Shown here piece after piece: positions 26,078 through 35,109 of a stretch of 64,000 bases of DNA; the stretch's first letter is position 1, and every line of letters starts with the position of its first letter. The DNA comes from Porticoccus sp964276025 (lineage in GTDB: Bacteria; Pseudomonadota; Gammaproteobacteria; Pseudomonadales; Porticoccaceae). Under the pieces are notes generated by a model, which was not told the origin of the DNA, did no database searches, and saw only the letters and a program-made list of their open reading frames with translations. A program made the translations under genes and the position numbers. The DNA lies in assembly GCA_964276025.1 (NCBI GenBank), contig CAXYDD010000001.1, positions 337,508-401,507 of the forward strand, written 5' to 3'.

Positions 26078-27025
26078 ATGAATAACAAGCTAGGTCTAAT
26101 AATTCTGGTAATGCCTTTAATGCTTCTGTCATCTTTAACAATGGCAGAAATTGATGGGCCTTGCGAGAAAACTACCGGTAAAATTATTAAAGTTTATTCA
26201 CCACTAAATAGCGATAACCATACTTTTAAAAGTACAGACGGTACTCAAACTGGTGATCAATGTTCCGAAATACCAGACGCTTACCGAGTCACTATATATA
26301 AATTTGGTCTATGCAAATTAAATCCTTTTACTGCTAATAATTTTTCAAGCTGCGAATACTTCATCGATGATACTAGCGGTGTAGTTCATACAATGACTGA
26401 AGGTGTTGGAATTAAACAATCTCTACCCATTACTTCTGCGCCAACCGCTGGAGTATATAATTATATCGTAATGCTATTAAGCAATACCTTTAATATAAAG
26501 CATACGCAAGAATATAGTGCAGCTCTTTTCTCAAATCCAAACGGTGATGGGGAAACAACAGGGACCACTTGCTGGTCTGTTGCACACACCACTTCTTTCG
26601 GTTCATTTGGCACTGACTACGATAATAAGGGGTCTTCAAGCGATGGAGGCATGCAATGTGGTGACGCAGATGACGCAGCTCCAGCATTTACTACAGAAAT
26701 TTTTGATACTCTTGGTGAAGAAGAGGGTGCTGAAGCTTTTAGGGCTGTAAATGCTGAATCAATGGAAGTTGGTGGTAATGCAATGTGGGCGAAATTAATG
26801 CAAGATGACAATACCACAACCGCTACGACGCATACTAACGCAGCGAGAATGCTACTTGTGATTGATACAGCGGCTCCCAAAAGACTCACGCCAACAAGTC
26901 AAGTTAACATAAGGATTAAATTAACTGATTCAGTTTCCGTCGATACAAGCTTCAATAGTTCAAAAGCTTATGCTGTAAAAATGGGTGCAGACCCTGTCCA
27001 AGTTGATGTCGTAATAAGCAATTAA
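26078..27025 (+). CDS. Secreted protein of unknown function, 315 aa
   Basis: A signal peptide (MNNKLGLIILVMPLMLLSSLTMA) precedes a Cys- and Thr/Asn-rich mature protein (DGPCEKTTG, KFGLCKLNPF, SSCEYFIDD, TTCWSVAHTT, GMQCGDADDAAP), all features of an exported extracellular or periplasmic protein. The C-terminal part resembles beta-sandwich repeats (VNIRIKLTDSVSVDTS). I recognise no family. It starts 58 bp after the inverse autotransporter barrel and ends before a strong terminator, so the two form a unit. Its position makes it a candidate substrate or partner of that barrel (inference). Confidence 0.6.
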   Translation: MNNKLGLIILVMPLMLLSSLTMAEIDGPCEKTTGKIIKVYSPLNSDNHTFKSTDGTQTGDQCSEIPDAYRVTIYKFGLCKLNPFTANNFSSCEYFIDDTSGVVHTMTEGVGIKQSLPITSAPTAGVYNYIVMLLSNTFNIKHTQEYSAALFSNPNGDGETTGTTCWSVAHTTSFGSFGTDYDNKGSSSDGGMQCGDADDAAPAFTTEIFDTLGEEEGAEAFRAVNAESMEVGGNAMWAKLMQDDNTTTATTHTNAARMLLVIDTAAPKRLTPTSQVNIRIKLTDSVSVDTSFNSSKAYAVKMGADPVQVDVVISN

Positions 27026-27057
27026 ATTTTATTAGTTATCCACTATCCTTAAATCTA

Positions 27058-27090
27058 AAAGCCTTCAATATATGTTGAAGGCTTTATTTT
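27058..27090. terminator. Bidirectional rho-independent terminator
   Basis: AAAGCCTTCAA (27058-27068) pairs perfectly with TTGAAGGCTTT (27075-27085) around a six-base loop, with a T-run to the right (TATTTTT) and an A-run to the left. It separates the converging secreted-protein gene and SDR gene. Confidence 0.92.
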
Positions 27091-27797
27091 TACCAGGGTA
27101 TTTCTTTACCATCCCAATTCCAAAATCTTCCACTATTTTTTGAGTTAAGACTATATATAACCTCAAGAAGTAATGTTGCTGTTTGATCTGAACTGAAAAG
27201 TTTTTTTGTGGCTACATTTGTTTGAAATGGAGCAGATAGTTGAGTATCAGTTGTACCTGGATGAAGAGCAGCGACACAACAATTTGGAACTTTGTATTGC
27301 CACTCAAGTGATAACGTCTTTATGGCCATATTTAAGGCTGCTTTTGATGCTCTGTAGCTATACCAACCACCTAATCTATTATCCTCAATACTCCCAACTT
27401 TCGCTGAAATAACAGCAAAAATTGTTGCCGTAGATCCAATAAGTGATCTAGAGAAATATTTAGCTATTAATAAAGTTGGCAGTGTATTGATTCTAAAATT
27501 ATCAAGAAAAAAATCTGGCTCGATAGCTCGAATTGCCTTTTCTGGTCCCCTTTTTTTTGTGTGAAGCATACCGACGCAATTAATTATCCAGTTTATTTTT
27601 TTTAGGTCAGCTGAAAGGCTCTTAAAGTCTTCTTCTTTAGTAACATCAAGTTGGTGCCAATTGAGCCTATCATCATTTAATTCAGGGCAGATCTTTCTAT
27701 AGGTGGCATGAACAGTACAAGTTTGATTATTTTTAAGTATAGCCTTAACGAGCCCCATACCTATACCACCGCTACCACCAATTACGACGATATTCAC
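27090..27797 (-). CDS. Short-chain dehydrogenase/reductase (CsgA-like)
   Basis: The coenzyme motif GGSGGIGMGLVKAIL (G-x3-G-x-G), NCVGML, catalytic Tyr/Lys in YSYRASKAALNMA and ALHPGTTDTQLSAPF are those of a classical SDR, with the C-terminal GRFWNWDGKEIPW signature shared by a CsgA-like branch. Substrate unknown. 235 residues. Its start overlaps the DCC-family gene's stop (ATGA), a pair that is common next to photolyase/FAD-oxidase clusters. Confidence 0.88.
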   Translation of the reverse strand: MNIVVIGGSGGIGMGLVKAILKNNQTCTVHATYRKICPELNDDRLNWHQLDVTKEEDFKSLSADLKKINWIINCVGMLHTKKRGPEKAIRAIEPDFFLDNFRINTLPTLLIAKYFSRSLIGSTATIFAVISAKVGSIEDNRLGGWYSYRASKAALNMAIKTLSLEWQYKVPNCCVAALHPGTTDTQLSAPFQTNVATKKLFSSDQTATLLLEVIYSLNSKNSGRFWNWDGKEIPW

Positions 27798-28183
27798 TTA
27801 TCGTTACCGACACATGTATCGCAGTCATAAAGCCGACGATATCTTTTTTCAGCCCATATATTATATGCATATCCAGCAACATAGTTGATGAGGGGCCATA
27901 ACAAAGGCTTAAAAACCCACCCCCAGTTGGTATGTGACCAAGCCTGCACTGTTGCAGCGACTCCTTTGATCCACACCCCTTCAGCAGTCCTAAGATGAAG
28001 AACTTTAAGCATATCTAATTGTGATGGCATGCTGTCATCTATTTCACACTTATGTACATCCATAAAAGCAAGACCCCCGTCATTTATGTCCTCTAGTAGT
28101 TTTATTTCTTTAGTACACATTGGACAGGAACCATCAAAAAATAAGATGTCTTTTGTAGATTTATCATTAAAAAAATTTGTCAT
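27794..28183 (-). CDS. DCC-family thiol-disulphide oxidoreductase-like (DUF393)
   Basis: FFDGSCPMCTKEI (residues ~15-27) is the D-x-x-C-x-x-C motif of the DUF393/DCC family, a thioredoxin-like group. VHLRTAEGVWIKGVAA and the WAEKRYRRLYDCDTC tail (a second Cys pair) fit. 129 residues. Coupled to the downstream SDR. Divergent from the FAD oxidoreductase gene. Confidence 0.88.
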   Translation of the reverse strand: MTNFFNDKSTKDILFFDGSCPMCTKEIKLLEDINDGGLAFMDVHKCEIDDSMPSQLDMLKVLHLRTAEGVWIKGVAATVQAWSHTNWGWVFKPLLWPLINYVAGYAYNIWAEKRYRRLYDCDTCVGNDK

Positions 28184-28378
28184 GTTGTGCTCTTTATTTT
28201 ACGATTATCGGCTTAGAGTAATACTATGTAAATCAGAATAGAAATTTTCGTTTTATACAAGTATCGATGTAAAATAGATATTCAAGATAACACTCATTCC
28301 GGTCAAAAAAATGAGGAAATCATAGAAAAAACTCGTATATAACCATAATTATACTGAAATCTTATAACAAACTAAAGA

Positions 28379-29551
28379 ATGGGAGCACTCTTTGTGGTCA
28401 GAGTAATGGATAGTACAGCGCCTAGGTTGCAAACAAAATCGATTGGTATTATTGGTGCAGGTATATCGGGGCTATCCTGTGCCAAAACTTTAGAACAAGC
28501 TGGCTATCATGTTGAGGTATTCGATAAGGGTCGAAACCTATCTGGACGAATGGCCACTAGACGCAATGATCTTTCAGAATTTGATCATGGCGCTCAATAT
28601 TTTACTGTTAAAAATCCTGATTTTAAACAAGAAGTAGACAGATGGGTTGGTGCGGATGTTGCAAAGATATGGTCTCCAAAAATAGCGGTTTTAGATAATT
28701 TAAAAGAAAACGAAACATCTGCCAAAAAAAACCAATTTAACAGCTGGGTAAATATAGGTATAGGGAAGCTTAAATCTTTTAAAAAATCCATTTTTACTGC
28801 TAATAATAATGGTACCTCTGTGGAACGTTTTGTTGGTACTCCTAAGATGACAACTCCAGCCACCTTTATTTCTAGGGGTCTTTCTGTTAAAAAAGGAACA
28901 ACTATAGATTCTGTTTACATCAGACCTCAAAGTTATCCCCGATGGTCACTAAAAAGTAAGGAGATTGGAGTCATAGAGGGTAACTTTAATATCATAATTG
29001 CCGCTATTCCTGCTCCTCAGGCTGCAGAATTATTTAAAGAAATCTCACCTAAACTTACTGAAATTTCCCAAAGCGTGAAAATGTCCGGAACTTGGGCTGT
29101 AATGCTCAATTTCGAAGAAAAAGTTAACTTAAATTTTGATGCTGCTTTCATTAATGGAGGTCCATTAAGATGGATTGCTAGAAATAACAGCAAACCAGAA
29201 AGAGGTATGACGGAGGCCTGGGTTCTTCATGCAACATCGGAATGGAGCGAATCACATCTTGATATATCACGAGAAGAAGCCACAGAGCTTCTCGTAAAAG
29301 AGTTTATTGCTCTTGGGGGCTCTGTTCCCAACCAGTCTCAAGCACATTTATGGCGGTATGCAGACTCAACCCAACCACTAGACACAACCTTTGCTTGGGA
29401 TGAAGAAAATAATCTTGGTATTTGTTCTGACTGGCTTAATAATGGAAGAGTTGAGGGAGCATGGTTAAGCGGTAAAAGACTTGCAGAGTTTATCATTCAG
29501 TCCTTAAAAGACAATGATCCTTTAAAAAATTACTGGGGGCATGGTAATTAA
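28379..29551 (+). CDS. Renalase-like FAD-dependent oxidoreductase
   Basis: SIGIIGAGISGLSCAKTLEQAGY and FDKGRNLSGRMATRR are the FAD-binding signatures of the renalase/NAD(P)-FAD oxidase family, with DHGAQYFTVKNP following. The C-terminal CSDWLNNGRVEGAWLSGKRLA is the second FAD segment. Predicted to oxidise a small cofactor-like substrate or NADH anomers; the substrate is not known. The ATG at 28379 has only a weak ribosome binding site, and an ATG at 28406 is an alternative start. Homologues often cluster with photolyase and DCC-family genes. Confidence 0.88.
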   Translation: MGALFVVRVMDSTAPRLQTKSIGIIGAGISGLSCAKTLEQAGYHVEVFDKGRNLSGRMATRRNDLSEFDHGAQYFTVKNPDFKQEVDRWVGADVAKIWSPKIAVLDNLKENETSAKKNQFNSWVNIGIGKLKSFKKSIFTANNNGTSVERFVGTPKMTTPATFISRGLSVKKGTTIDSVYIRPQSYPRWSLKSKEIGVIEGNFNIIIAAIPAPQAAELFKEISPKLTEISQSVKMSGTWAVMLNFEEKVNLNFDAAFINGGPLRWIARNNSKPERGMTEAWVLHATSEWSESHLDISREEATELLVKEFIALGGSVPNQSQAHLWRYADSTQPLDTTFAWDEENNLGICSDWLNNGRVEGAWLSGKRLAEFIIQSLKDNDPLKNYWGHGN

Positions 29552-29648
29552 CTATAGTTTTAAGAGATATTACTAAATCTCTATCAGATAAAGGTTCAAT
29601 TTAGTTATGTGTGAAGCTTTAAATGATTGTCCATTAAGGTGCTCTTGA

Positions 29649-30359
29649 ATGAATATACTAATTTTAAAAAATGAAGATTTTTTAAATGAAAATACTGTCA
29701 AAGTCTGTGATCGTCGTGCAAAACATATGCTAGAAATAAAAAAATTATCTATTGGTAGCACTATAAATGCTGGTCTAATTAACGGAAAATTAGGTTTTGC
29801 AATTGTAAAAGATATTGAATTTATGTGTGTAACACTAGAGGTTTCACTAGAGGAAGCACCACCTGCGCCTCTATCTTTATCTCTTGTGATGGCCCTCCCT
29901 AGGCCTAAAATTTTAAAAAAAATTCTACAAACTGTTGCCTCTCTTGGGATCAAAAAACTCTATCTAATAAACTCTTGGAAAGTTGAGAAAAGCTACTGGC
30001 AGTCGCCTCTATTGGTTGCAAATAATATACATGAGCAGTTATTGCTTGGTTTAGAGCAAAGCTGTGAAACACAGATGCCTGAGGTGATTATAAGAAAACG
30101 TTTTAAGCCATTCTTAGAGGATGAACTTATATTGATAGCCAAAGAAACTCGCGCTTTAATAGCCCATCCTAGTGAAACTAAATTTTTTCCTAAAGAAATT
30201 GAAGGAAATACGATTCTTGCTATAGGTCCTGAGGGTGGTTTTACAGAGTATGAGCTTCATAAATTTATCGAAGTCGGATTTGAACACCTGTCCTTAGGAA
30301 GACGGATACACAAAGTAGAAACAGTTATACCTCTACTAGTGGGAAAGTTATTTTATTAA
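29649..30359 (+). CDS. rsmE: 16S rRNA m3U1498 methyltransferase
   Basis: A SPOUT-class methyltransferase with N-terminal PUA-like RNA-binding domain (residues 1-70) and knotted SAM-binding domain: LVMALPRPKILKKILQ, LAIGPEGGFTEYE (SAM loop) and LGRRIHKVETV at the knot. It methylates U1498 of 16S rRNA. 236 residues, as usual. A housekeeping gene, in line with a core chromosomal context for this part. Confidence 0.95.
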   Translation: MNILILKNEDFLNENTVKVCDRRAKHMLEIKKLSIGSTINAGLINGKLGFAIVKDIEFMCVTLEVSLEEAPPAPLSLSLVMALPRPKILKKILQTVASLGIKKLYLINSWKVEKSYWQSPLLVANNIHEQLLLGLEQSCETQMPEVIIRKRFKPFLEDELILIAKETRALIAHPSETKFFPKEIEGNTILAIGPEGGFTEYELHKFIEVGFEHLSLGRRIHKVETVIPLLVGKLFY

Positions 30360-30480
30360 TAATTTTAACTCATTTGTAAGAGAACAAAATCAATTTCATA
30401 AATATATAAAAAAGTGTACCCTTCTTAATGAAAATTCATTTATAAATATTTAAAGTAAATTAGAAAGGACAATAAAGACA

Positions 30481-31116
30481 ATGATTCTATATGATTGTGA
30501 CATAGCGCCAAATCCAAGGCGCGCTAGAATGTTTATAGCCGAAAAAGGTTTGGATATAAAAAAGGTTGAAGTTGATATAATCGGTGGTGAAAATCTCTCA
30601 GAAAGCTTTTTGTCTATCAACCCTAGGGGTTTGCTTCCTGTTCTAGAGCTTGATGATGGTACGAGGATAGATGAAGTAATGGCTATCTGTAGATATCTGG
30701 AAGAAATCTATCCTAAAAACCCATTACTTGGGTCCACTCCACTAGAAAAAGCTAGAGTTGTTGGCTATCAACGGAAAATGGAATTTGATGGCATGATTGC
30801 CATATCAGAAGCATTTCGAAATGATGCTATAAATGAACGTTTTACATTTAGAAGCCTTCCTGGACGTGATGGAACTTCAGCGATAGAGGGTCTTGTTCAG
30901 CGAGGTCAAAATACACTCGATAATTTTTATATTTGGCTAGAACAATACCTAACAGAAAATGAATTTGTTGCTGGTGATAATTTTACTATGGCTGATATTA
31001 CCGCTTATGTCGCTATTGATTTTTCTAAATGGGTTAAAAGAAGAATACCAAAAGAAAATATCAGAACCCTTGAGTGGTATGGCAAAGTCTCCTCGAGAAA
31101 TAGTGCTAAAGCATAA
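30481..31116 (+). CDS. Glutathione S-transferase family protein
   Basis: An N-terminal thioredoxin-like domain (DCDIAPNPRRARMFIAEKGL) with the cis-Pro region INPRGLLPVLEL and the glutathione-binding DEVMAICRYL is followed by an all-helical C-terminal domain (GDNFTMADITAYVAIDF, the N-capping box). Soluble, 211 residues. An AGAAAGGAC ribosome binding site lies upstream. Substrate not predictable. It is followed by tviB 26 bp later, so both may share a transcript, although their roles differ. Confidence 0.92.
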   Translation: MILYDCDIAPNPRRARMFIAEKGLDIKKVEVDIIGGENLSESFLSINPRGLLPVLELDDGTRIDEVMAICRYLEEIYPKNPLLGSTPLEKARVVGYQRKMEFDGMIAISEAFRNDAINERFTFRSLPGRDGTSAIEGLVQRGQNTLDNFYIWLEQYLTENEFVAGDNFTMADITAYVAIDFSKWVKRRIPKENIRTLEWYGKVSSRNSAKA

Positions 31117-31142
31117 AAAATATATAAATTAAGAGAAAAAAA

Positions 31143-32435
31143 ATGAGCCTTAGTAACCCAAAACTGGTCCAAGAACTTAAATTAGCTATCATCGGTCTTG
31201 GATATGTTGGGCTTCCTCTAGCAGTAGAGTTTGGGAAAAAATACTCGGTAATAGGTTTTGATATTAATCAAAACCGTATTGAGGAGCTAAATCAAGGTAT
31301 TGATATAACTCTCGAAGTTACCTTAGAAGAGCTCAAAAATGCGAAGAATTTATCCTTTTCAACAACACAATCTGACCTTGAATCAGCAAACTGTTTTATA
31401 GTTACAGTTCCTACCCCAATCGATGATAAAAAGAATCCAAACCTCACTCCGCTACTAAAAGCCAGTGAACTAGTCGGTAAAGTAATAAAAAATGGGGATA
31501 TTGTCATATATGAGTCAACAGTTTACCCAGGTGCTACAGAAGAAGAATGTGTTCCAATTCTTGAGAAATTTTCTGGCTTAAAATTTAATATAGATTTCTT
31601 TTGCGGTTATAGTCCTGAACGAATTAATCCTGGAGATAAAGAACATCGTATTTCAAATATTAAAAAAATAACATCTGGTTCAACGCCTGCGATTGCTGAC
31701 CTAATTGACAGTCTTTACAACGATATAATCGTTGCAGGAACACACAAGGCAAACAGTATCAAGGTCGCTGAAGCTGCGAAAGTCATAGAAAATACACAAA
31801 GAGACTTAAATATTGCTCTAATAAATGAGCTGGCTATTATTTTTAATAAGATGGATATAGATACGCAAGAAGTACTTGAAGCAGCTGGAACTAAATGGAA
31901 CTTTCTACCTTTTCGTCCAGGTATAGTAGGAGGACACTGTATAGGTGTTGACCCGTATTATTTAACCCATAAGGCCCAATCTATTGGTTATAGTCCTGAG
32001 ATTATTCTTGCTGGCAGAAAGATGAATGATGGAATGAGTAAATATATTTCATCTCAGCTCATTGAAGCAATGGAACAAAAATCAATAAATATCAAAAACT
32101 CAAAGATTCTAATCATGGGACTAACATTTAAAGAAAACTGCCCAGATCTGCGTAACACAAAAGTAACAGATATCATCAAGGAACTAGAAAAACTTGGTAC
32201 ACAAATTGAAGTTTATGATCCATGGGTGGATAGTCATATTGCAGAAAAAGAATATAAGATAAAAGTGATTAATGAGCCTGAATCCAATAGTTATGATGCT
32301 ATCATCATTGCTGTCGCTCATGATAAATTTAAAGAGATGGGCGCGAAGAAAATTACAAGCTTTGCTTCGACAATAAATGTTATCTACGACTTAAAATATC
32401 TTCTCGGAAAAGAATTTTCAAACTTAAGACTTTAA
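31143..32435 (+). CDS. tviB: UDP-N-acetylhexosamine 6-dehydrogenase, TviB/WbpO type
   Basis: The UDP-sugar dehydrogenase family has an NAD-binding IIGLGYVGLPLAVEFG, the VPTPID signature, GYSPERINPGDKEH and the catalytic Cys266 in GGHCIGVDPYYL, with MGLTFKENCPDLRNTKV at the C-terminal domain. TviB/VipA-type enzymes make UDP-GlcNAcA or UDP-GalNAcA for surface polysaccharides. 430 residues. It lies convergently opposite rfaH, at the edge of the polysaccharide locus that continues on the other strand, so it probably supplies uronic acid to it. Confidence 0.93.
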   Translation: MSLSNPKLVQELKLAIIGLGYVGLPLAVEFGKKYSVIGFDINQNRIEELNQGIDITLEVTLEELKNAKNLSFSTTQSDLESANCFIVTVPTPIDDKKNPNLTPLLKASELVGKVIKNGDIVIYESTVYPGATEEECVPILEKFSGLKFNIDFFCGYSPERINPGDKEHRISNIKKITSGSTPAIADLIDSLYNDIIVAGTHKANSIKVAEAAKVIENTQRDLNIALINELAIIFNKMDIDTQEVLEAAGTKWNFLPFRPGIVGGHCIGVDPYYLTHKAQSIGYSPEIILAGRKMNDGMSKYISSQLIEAMEQKSINIKNSKILIMGLTFKENCPDLRNTKVTDIIKELEKLGTQIEVYDPWVDSHIAEKEYKIKVINEPESNSYDAIIIAVAHDKFKEMGAKKITSFASTINVIYDLKYLLGKEFSNLRL

Positions 32436-32466
32436 GTGAAAAAAATAATCTATTAATTATTAACAT

Positions 32467-32967
32467 TTAACAGTTTTGGCATATGCCTGTTTTAAATTCG
32501 ATTTTTTGGAAGTTTCCTAACACCTGAAGCATCAAAATTACTCGCTCTTGATCTGATGAGAATACCTTAGCTGAGACTCCTTTAAATGGTCCATCCATGA
32601 CTATTACCTGGTCACCCTTTTTGAAAGGCTTAAGCTGATCCGTCTGATTAATCTGTATCGACTCAAATACACGAATATCATTGATTAATTTATCGCTGGC
32701 CCAAGCTGGTTCTTTACCAAAATGCACTAATCCACTGACGCCACGTGTTGATCGAACTGATGATAGAGATTGATCTTCGTAGGATTGTCTGGCAAACAAA
32801 TAACGAGAAAACATAGGTGAAACGATTGTTTCCCAAGCACCTGATCGCTTCTTTAGCTCTTTCCATAGTGGCAGATAAGCCTCTATACCCTGACGAATCA
32901 GATGCTTTTTTGCCTCAATCTCCATTCTTGGTTTAGTCATTATAACCAACCAACTTGAGTTCATCAT
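32467..32967 (-). CDS. rfaH: Transcription antiterminator RfaH
   Basis: The NusG-like N-terminal domain has WLVIMTKPRMEIEAKKHLIRQ cut to WLVIMTKPRMEIEAKKHL, YLPLWKELKKRSGAW and VSPMFSRYLFAR. A KOW-bearing C-terminal domain has FKKGDQVIVMDGPFKGVSAKVF. RfaH reduces pausing and improves translation of long surface-polysaccharide operons with ops elements. 166 residues, typical. It lies immediately downstream of the terminator of a ~31-kb minus-strand polysaccharide operon and is likely its regulator, although no ops sequence is seen in the window; the operon's promoter may lie beyond 64 kb. Confidence 0.93.
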   Translation of the reverse strand: MMNSSWLVIMTKPRMEIEAKKHLIRQGIEAYLPLWKELKKRSGAWETIVSPMFSRYLFARQSYEDQSLSSVRSTRGVSGLVHFGKEPAWASDKLINDIRVFESIQINQTDQLKPFKKGDQVIVMDGPFKGVSAKVFSSDQERVILMLQVLGNFQKIEFKTGICQNC

Positions 32968-33049
32968 CAGAAGCGTCCTATAAAATTTAAAAAAATTTTA
33001 TGTCACGATAACATCTTTTTTGCGATATGGGCAATCTCGGGGCATAAAA

Positions 33050-33083
33050 AAACCCTACAGCTCTAATAGAACAGGTAGGGTTT
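33050..33083 (-). terminator. Rho-independent terminator of polysaccharide operon
   Basis: AAACCCTAC (33050-33058) pairs with GTAGGGTTT (33075-33083). Reading the minus strand, the stem is followed by seven T. It stands 29 bp after the stop of the WbpM-like gene and separates it from rfaH. Confidence 0.9.
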
Positions 33084-33111
33084 AAAAAAGAAGAGGCTAT
33101 AGTTATATCTA

Positions 33112-35109
33112 TTAATTTATTTTCTTATGATGAAGATCTGTTTGTTTAGTAAAAACCCAATCGACGATTTTGCTATTGGGTTTATAGCCTGTAACTAGCT
33201 TTTGCAGTAACGTGCTTATTACTTCAACGTTAGCATTATTAAGCAGAACCTTAAGTATATCTAAGTCAATTTTTAATGTATCCCAAGGAATATATGGATC
33301 CTGTGCTTTTTTAATTTTAGGATGAGATGTTGGTTGAGGGTTTTCACCTAACAGTAGCTCCTCATAAAGCTTTTCTCCAGGTCGCAGCCCTGTTATTTGA
33401 ATCTCAATGTCACCAGCAAGATTATTTTTATCACGTACAGATAATCCAGAAAGCTCTATCAAGCTTCGGGCTAGGTCTATAATTTTTATAGGCAGCCCCA
33501 TATCTAACACGAATACATCCCCGCCTTTTGACATAGCGCCCGCTTGAATAACTAGCTGAGCTGACTCTGTAACCGTCATAAAATAACGCATAACATCGGA
33601 ATGTGTCAGTGTTATCGGACCGCCATCTAATATCTGTTTTCTGAATTTTGGGATAACCGAGCCTGATGAGCCCAAAACATTTCCAAATCTCACTATAGAA
33701 AATTTTGTATTTTTATTCTTTTTTTGTTTATTAAATAAAGCCTGAACACAAAGTTCAGATAAACGCTTGCTTGCTCCCATTATATTGGTTGGTCTTACCG
33801 CTTTATCAGTTGAGATTAACACAAAGTCGGATACACCCTTTTCCATAGAAACTTGAGCAGTAACAAGGGTGCCTATAACATTATTTTTTACACCTTCTGC
33901 TAGATTATGCTCTACTAATGGTACATGTTTATAGGCAGCCGAATGGAAAACACTAGAAGGTTTCCACGTATCTATAATCTCAGTCATCCTGTCTTCATCT
34001 TGTACTGAGGCTAATAAGGGTATGATTAAATTCGCAGATTCATCGAGGTCCGCTAAAATAGACTCAAGCTCAGAATGTATTGTATAAAGAGCATACTCGC
34101 TGATATCTATAAGTAATAATTTTTTAGGTTTGAGCTTAATAATCTGTCTACAAAGCTCGCTCCCAATTGAACCTCCTGCACCAGTTACTAAAATTACTTT
34201 TGACTCTATATTTTTTGAAAGCAAAATATGGCTGGGGGCAATAATATCCCTAGTCAAAAGGTCATCTACATCCAGCTCACGAAGATCCGAGGAGCTCACT
34301 TTACGCCCAGAAAGATCAAACAGGCTTGGAAGCGTTCGAACTGAAACGTTATATTTACTTAGTTTATTTAAAATTTTATTACGATCTTTCTGGTTGACTG
34401 AAGGAATAGCTAGAAAAACATGCGTTACTCTCTTTGATTCAATCAAATTGCCTAAGTCATGAGGATCAAAAATAGACTGTTCACTTAGAATATGACCAAA
34501 TAATCGATTGTCGTCATCTAAAAATCCTACTACTTGAGTCTCATAGCTATTTTTTAGCGCAGACACAAGTTGTTGGCCAGCAACACCAGCTCCATATACT
34601 AGTGCTTTATGGGTGGATAAAGATAATAACTGTAGTTCTGTTGAGCCACCCAGCCAGTATCTCGTAACCGCTCTCGTGCCCCCTATAGCAAAAAAAAGTA
34701 GTAGTGGCTGTATAATACCAACTGTTCGGGGGATATCATTAACTCCAATCACCATAACTACCGTTGCATAAAGTAAGCCGTATATTGTTAAAGCGCGAGA
34801 TATACTTAAAATAGCTGATACACCAGAATAGCGAAATATTGTTCTATACAAACCTAGAATGAAAAAAACTGGGAGGGCTATTGTTATTGAGAGCACTGCA
34901 CCTAAAAAAACTGGCCCGGTAAGCATAATGAATTCATCAGACCGTAAATAAAGCGCGAGCCATAGAGTTATAATACATAAGCTTATGTCGACTGTTACAG
35001 CAATCATAAGCTTAGCGTAACGTGGTAGCGCCAATATAGGCTGAGGCGTAATGCTTACCCACCCAATTAATCTCTTAAAAGATTGTAAATAGTTATCTTT
35101 ATTTGACAT
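33112..35109 (-). CDS. Membrane nucleotide-sugar 4,6-dehydratase, WbpM/FlaA1/CapD type
   Basis: The start at 35109 has AAAGGA at the right spacing. Four N-terminal membrane helices (residues ~25-155) precede a linker domain with GAGVAGQQLV and the extended SDR domain: VTGAGGSIGSELCRQI, FHSAAYKHVPLVE, STDKAVRPTNIMGASKR and LRPGEKLYEELL. It converts UDP-GlcNAc to its 4-keto-6-deoxy form, the first step to QuiNAc or bacillosamine-type sugars. 665 residues, standard. Its start overlaps the end of the wbuB-like gene. It is the last gene of the operon. Confidence 0.93.
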   Translation of the reverse strand: MSNKDNYLQSFKRLIGWVSITPQPILALPRYAKLMIAVTVDISLCIITLWLALYLRSDEFIMLTGPVFLGAVLSITIALPVFFILGLYRTIFRYSGVSAILSISRALTIYGLLYATVVMVIGVNDIPRTVGIIQPLLLFFAIGGTRAVTRYWLGGSTELQLLSLSTHKALVYGAGVAGQQLVSALKNSYETQVVGFLDDDNRLFGHILSEQSIFDPHDLGNLIESKRVTHVFLAIPSVNQKDRNKILNKLSKYNVSVRTLPSLFDLSGRKVSSSDLRELDVDDLLTRDIIAPSHILLSKNIESKVILVTGAGGSIGSELCRQIIKLKPKKLLLIDISEYALYTIHSELESILADLDESANLIIPLLASVQDEDRMTEIIDTWKPSSVFHSAAYKHVPLVEHNLAEGVKNNVIGTLVTAQVSMEKGVSDFVLISTDKAVRPTNIMGASKRLSELCVQALFNKQKKNKNTKFSIVRFGNVLGSSGSVIPKFRKQILDGGPITLTHSDVMRYFMTVTESAQLVIQAGAMSKGGDVFVLDMGLPIKIIDLARSLIELSGLSVRDKNNLAGDIEIQITGLRPGEKLYEELLLGENPQPTSHPKIKKAQDPYIPWDTLKIDLDILKVLLNNANVEVISTLLQKLVTGYKPNSKIVDWVFTKQTDLHHKKIN

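Noticed and set aside
28251..28274. TTTTATACA...TGTAAAA dyad as a LitR/MerR operator
   Set aside because: The arms are unequal and no second copy was found before the other light-type genes, so the match is too weak to call.
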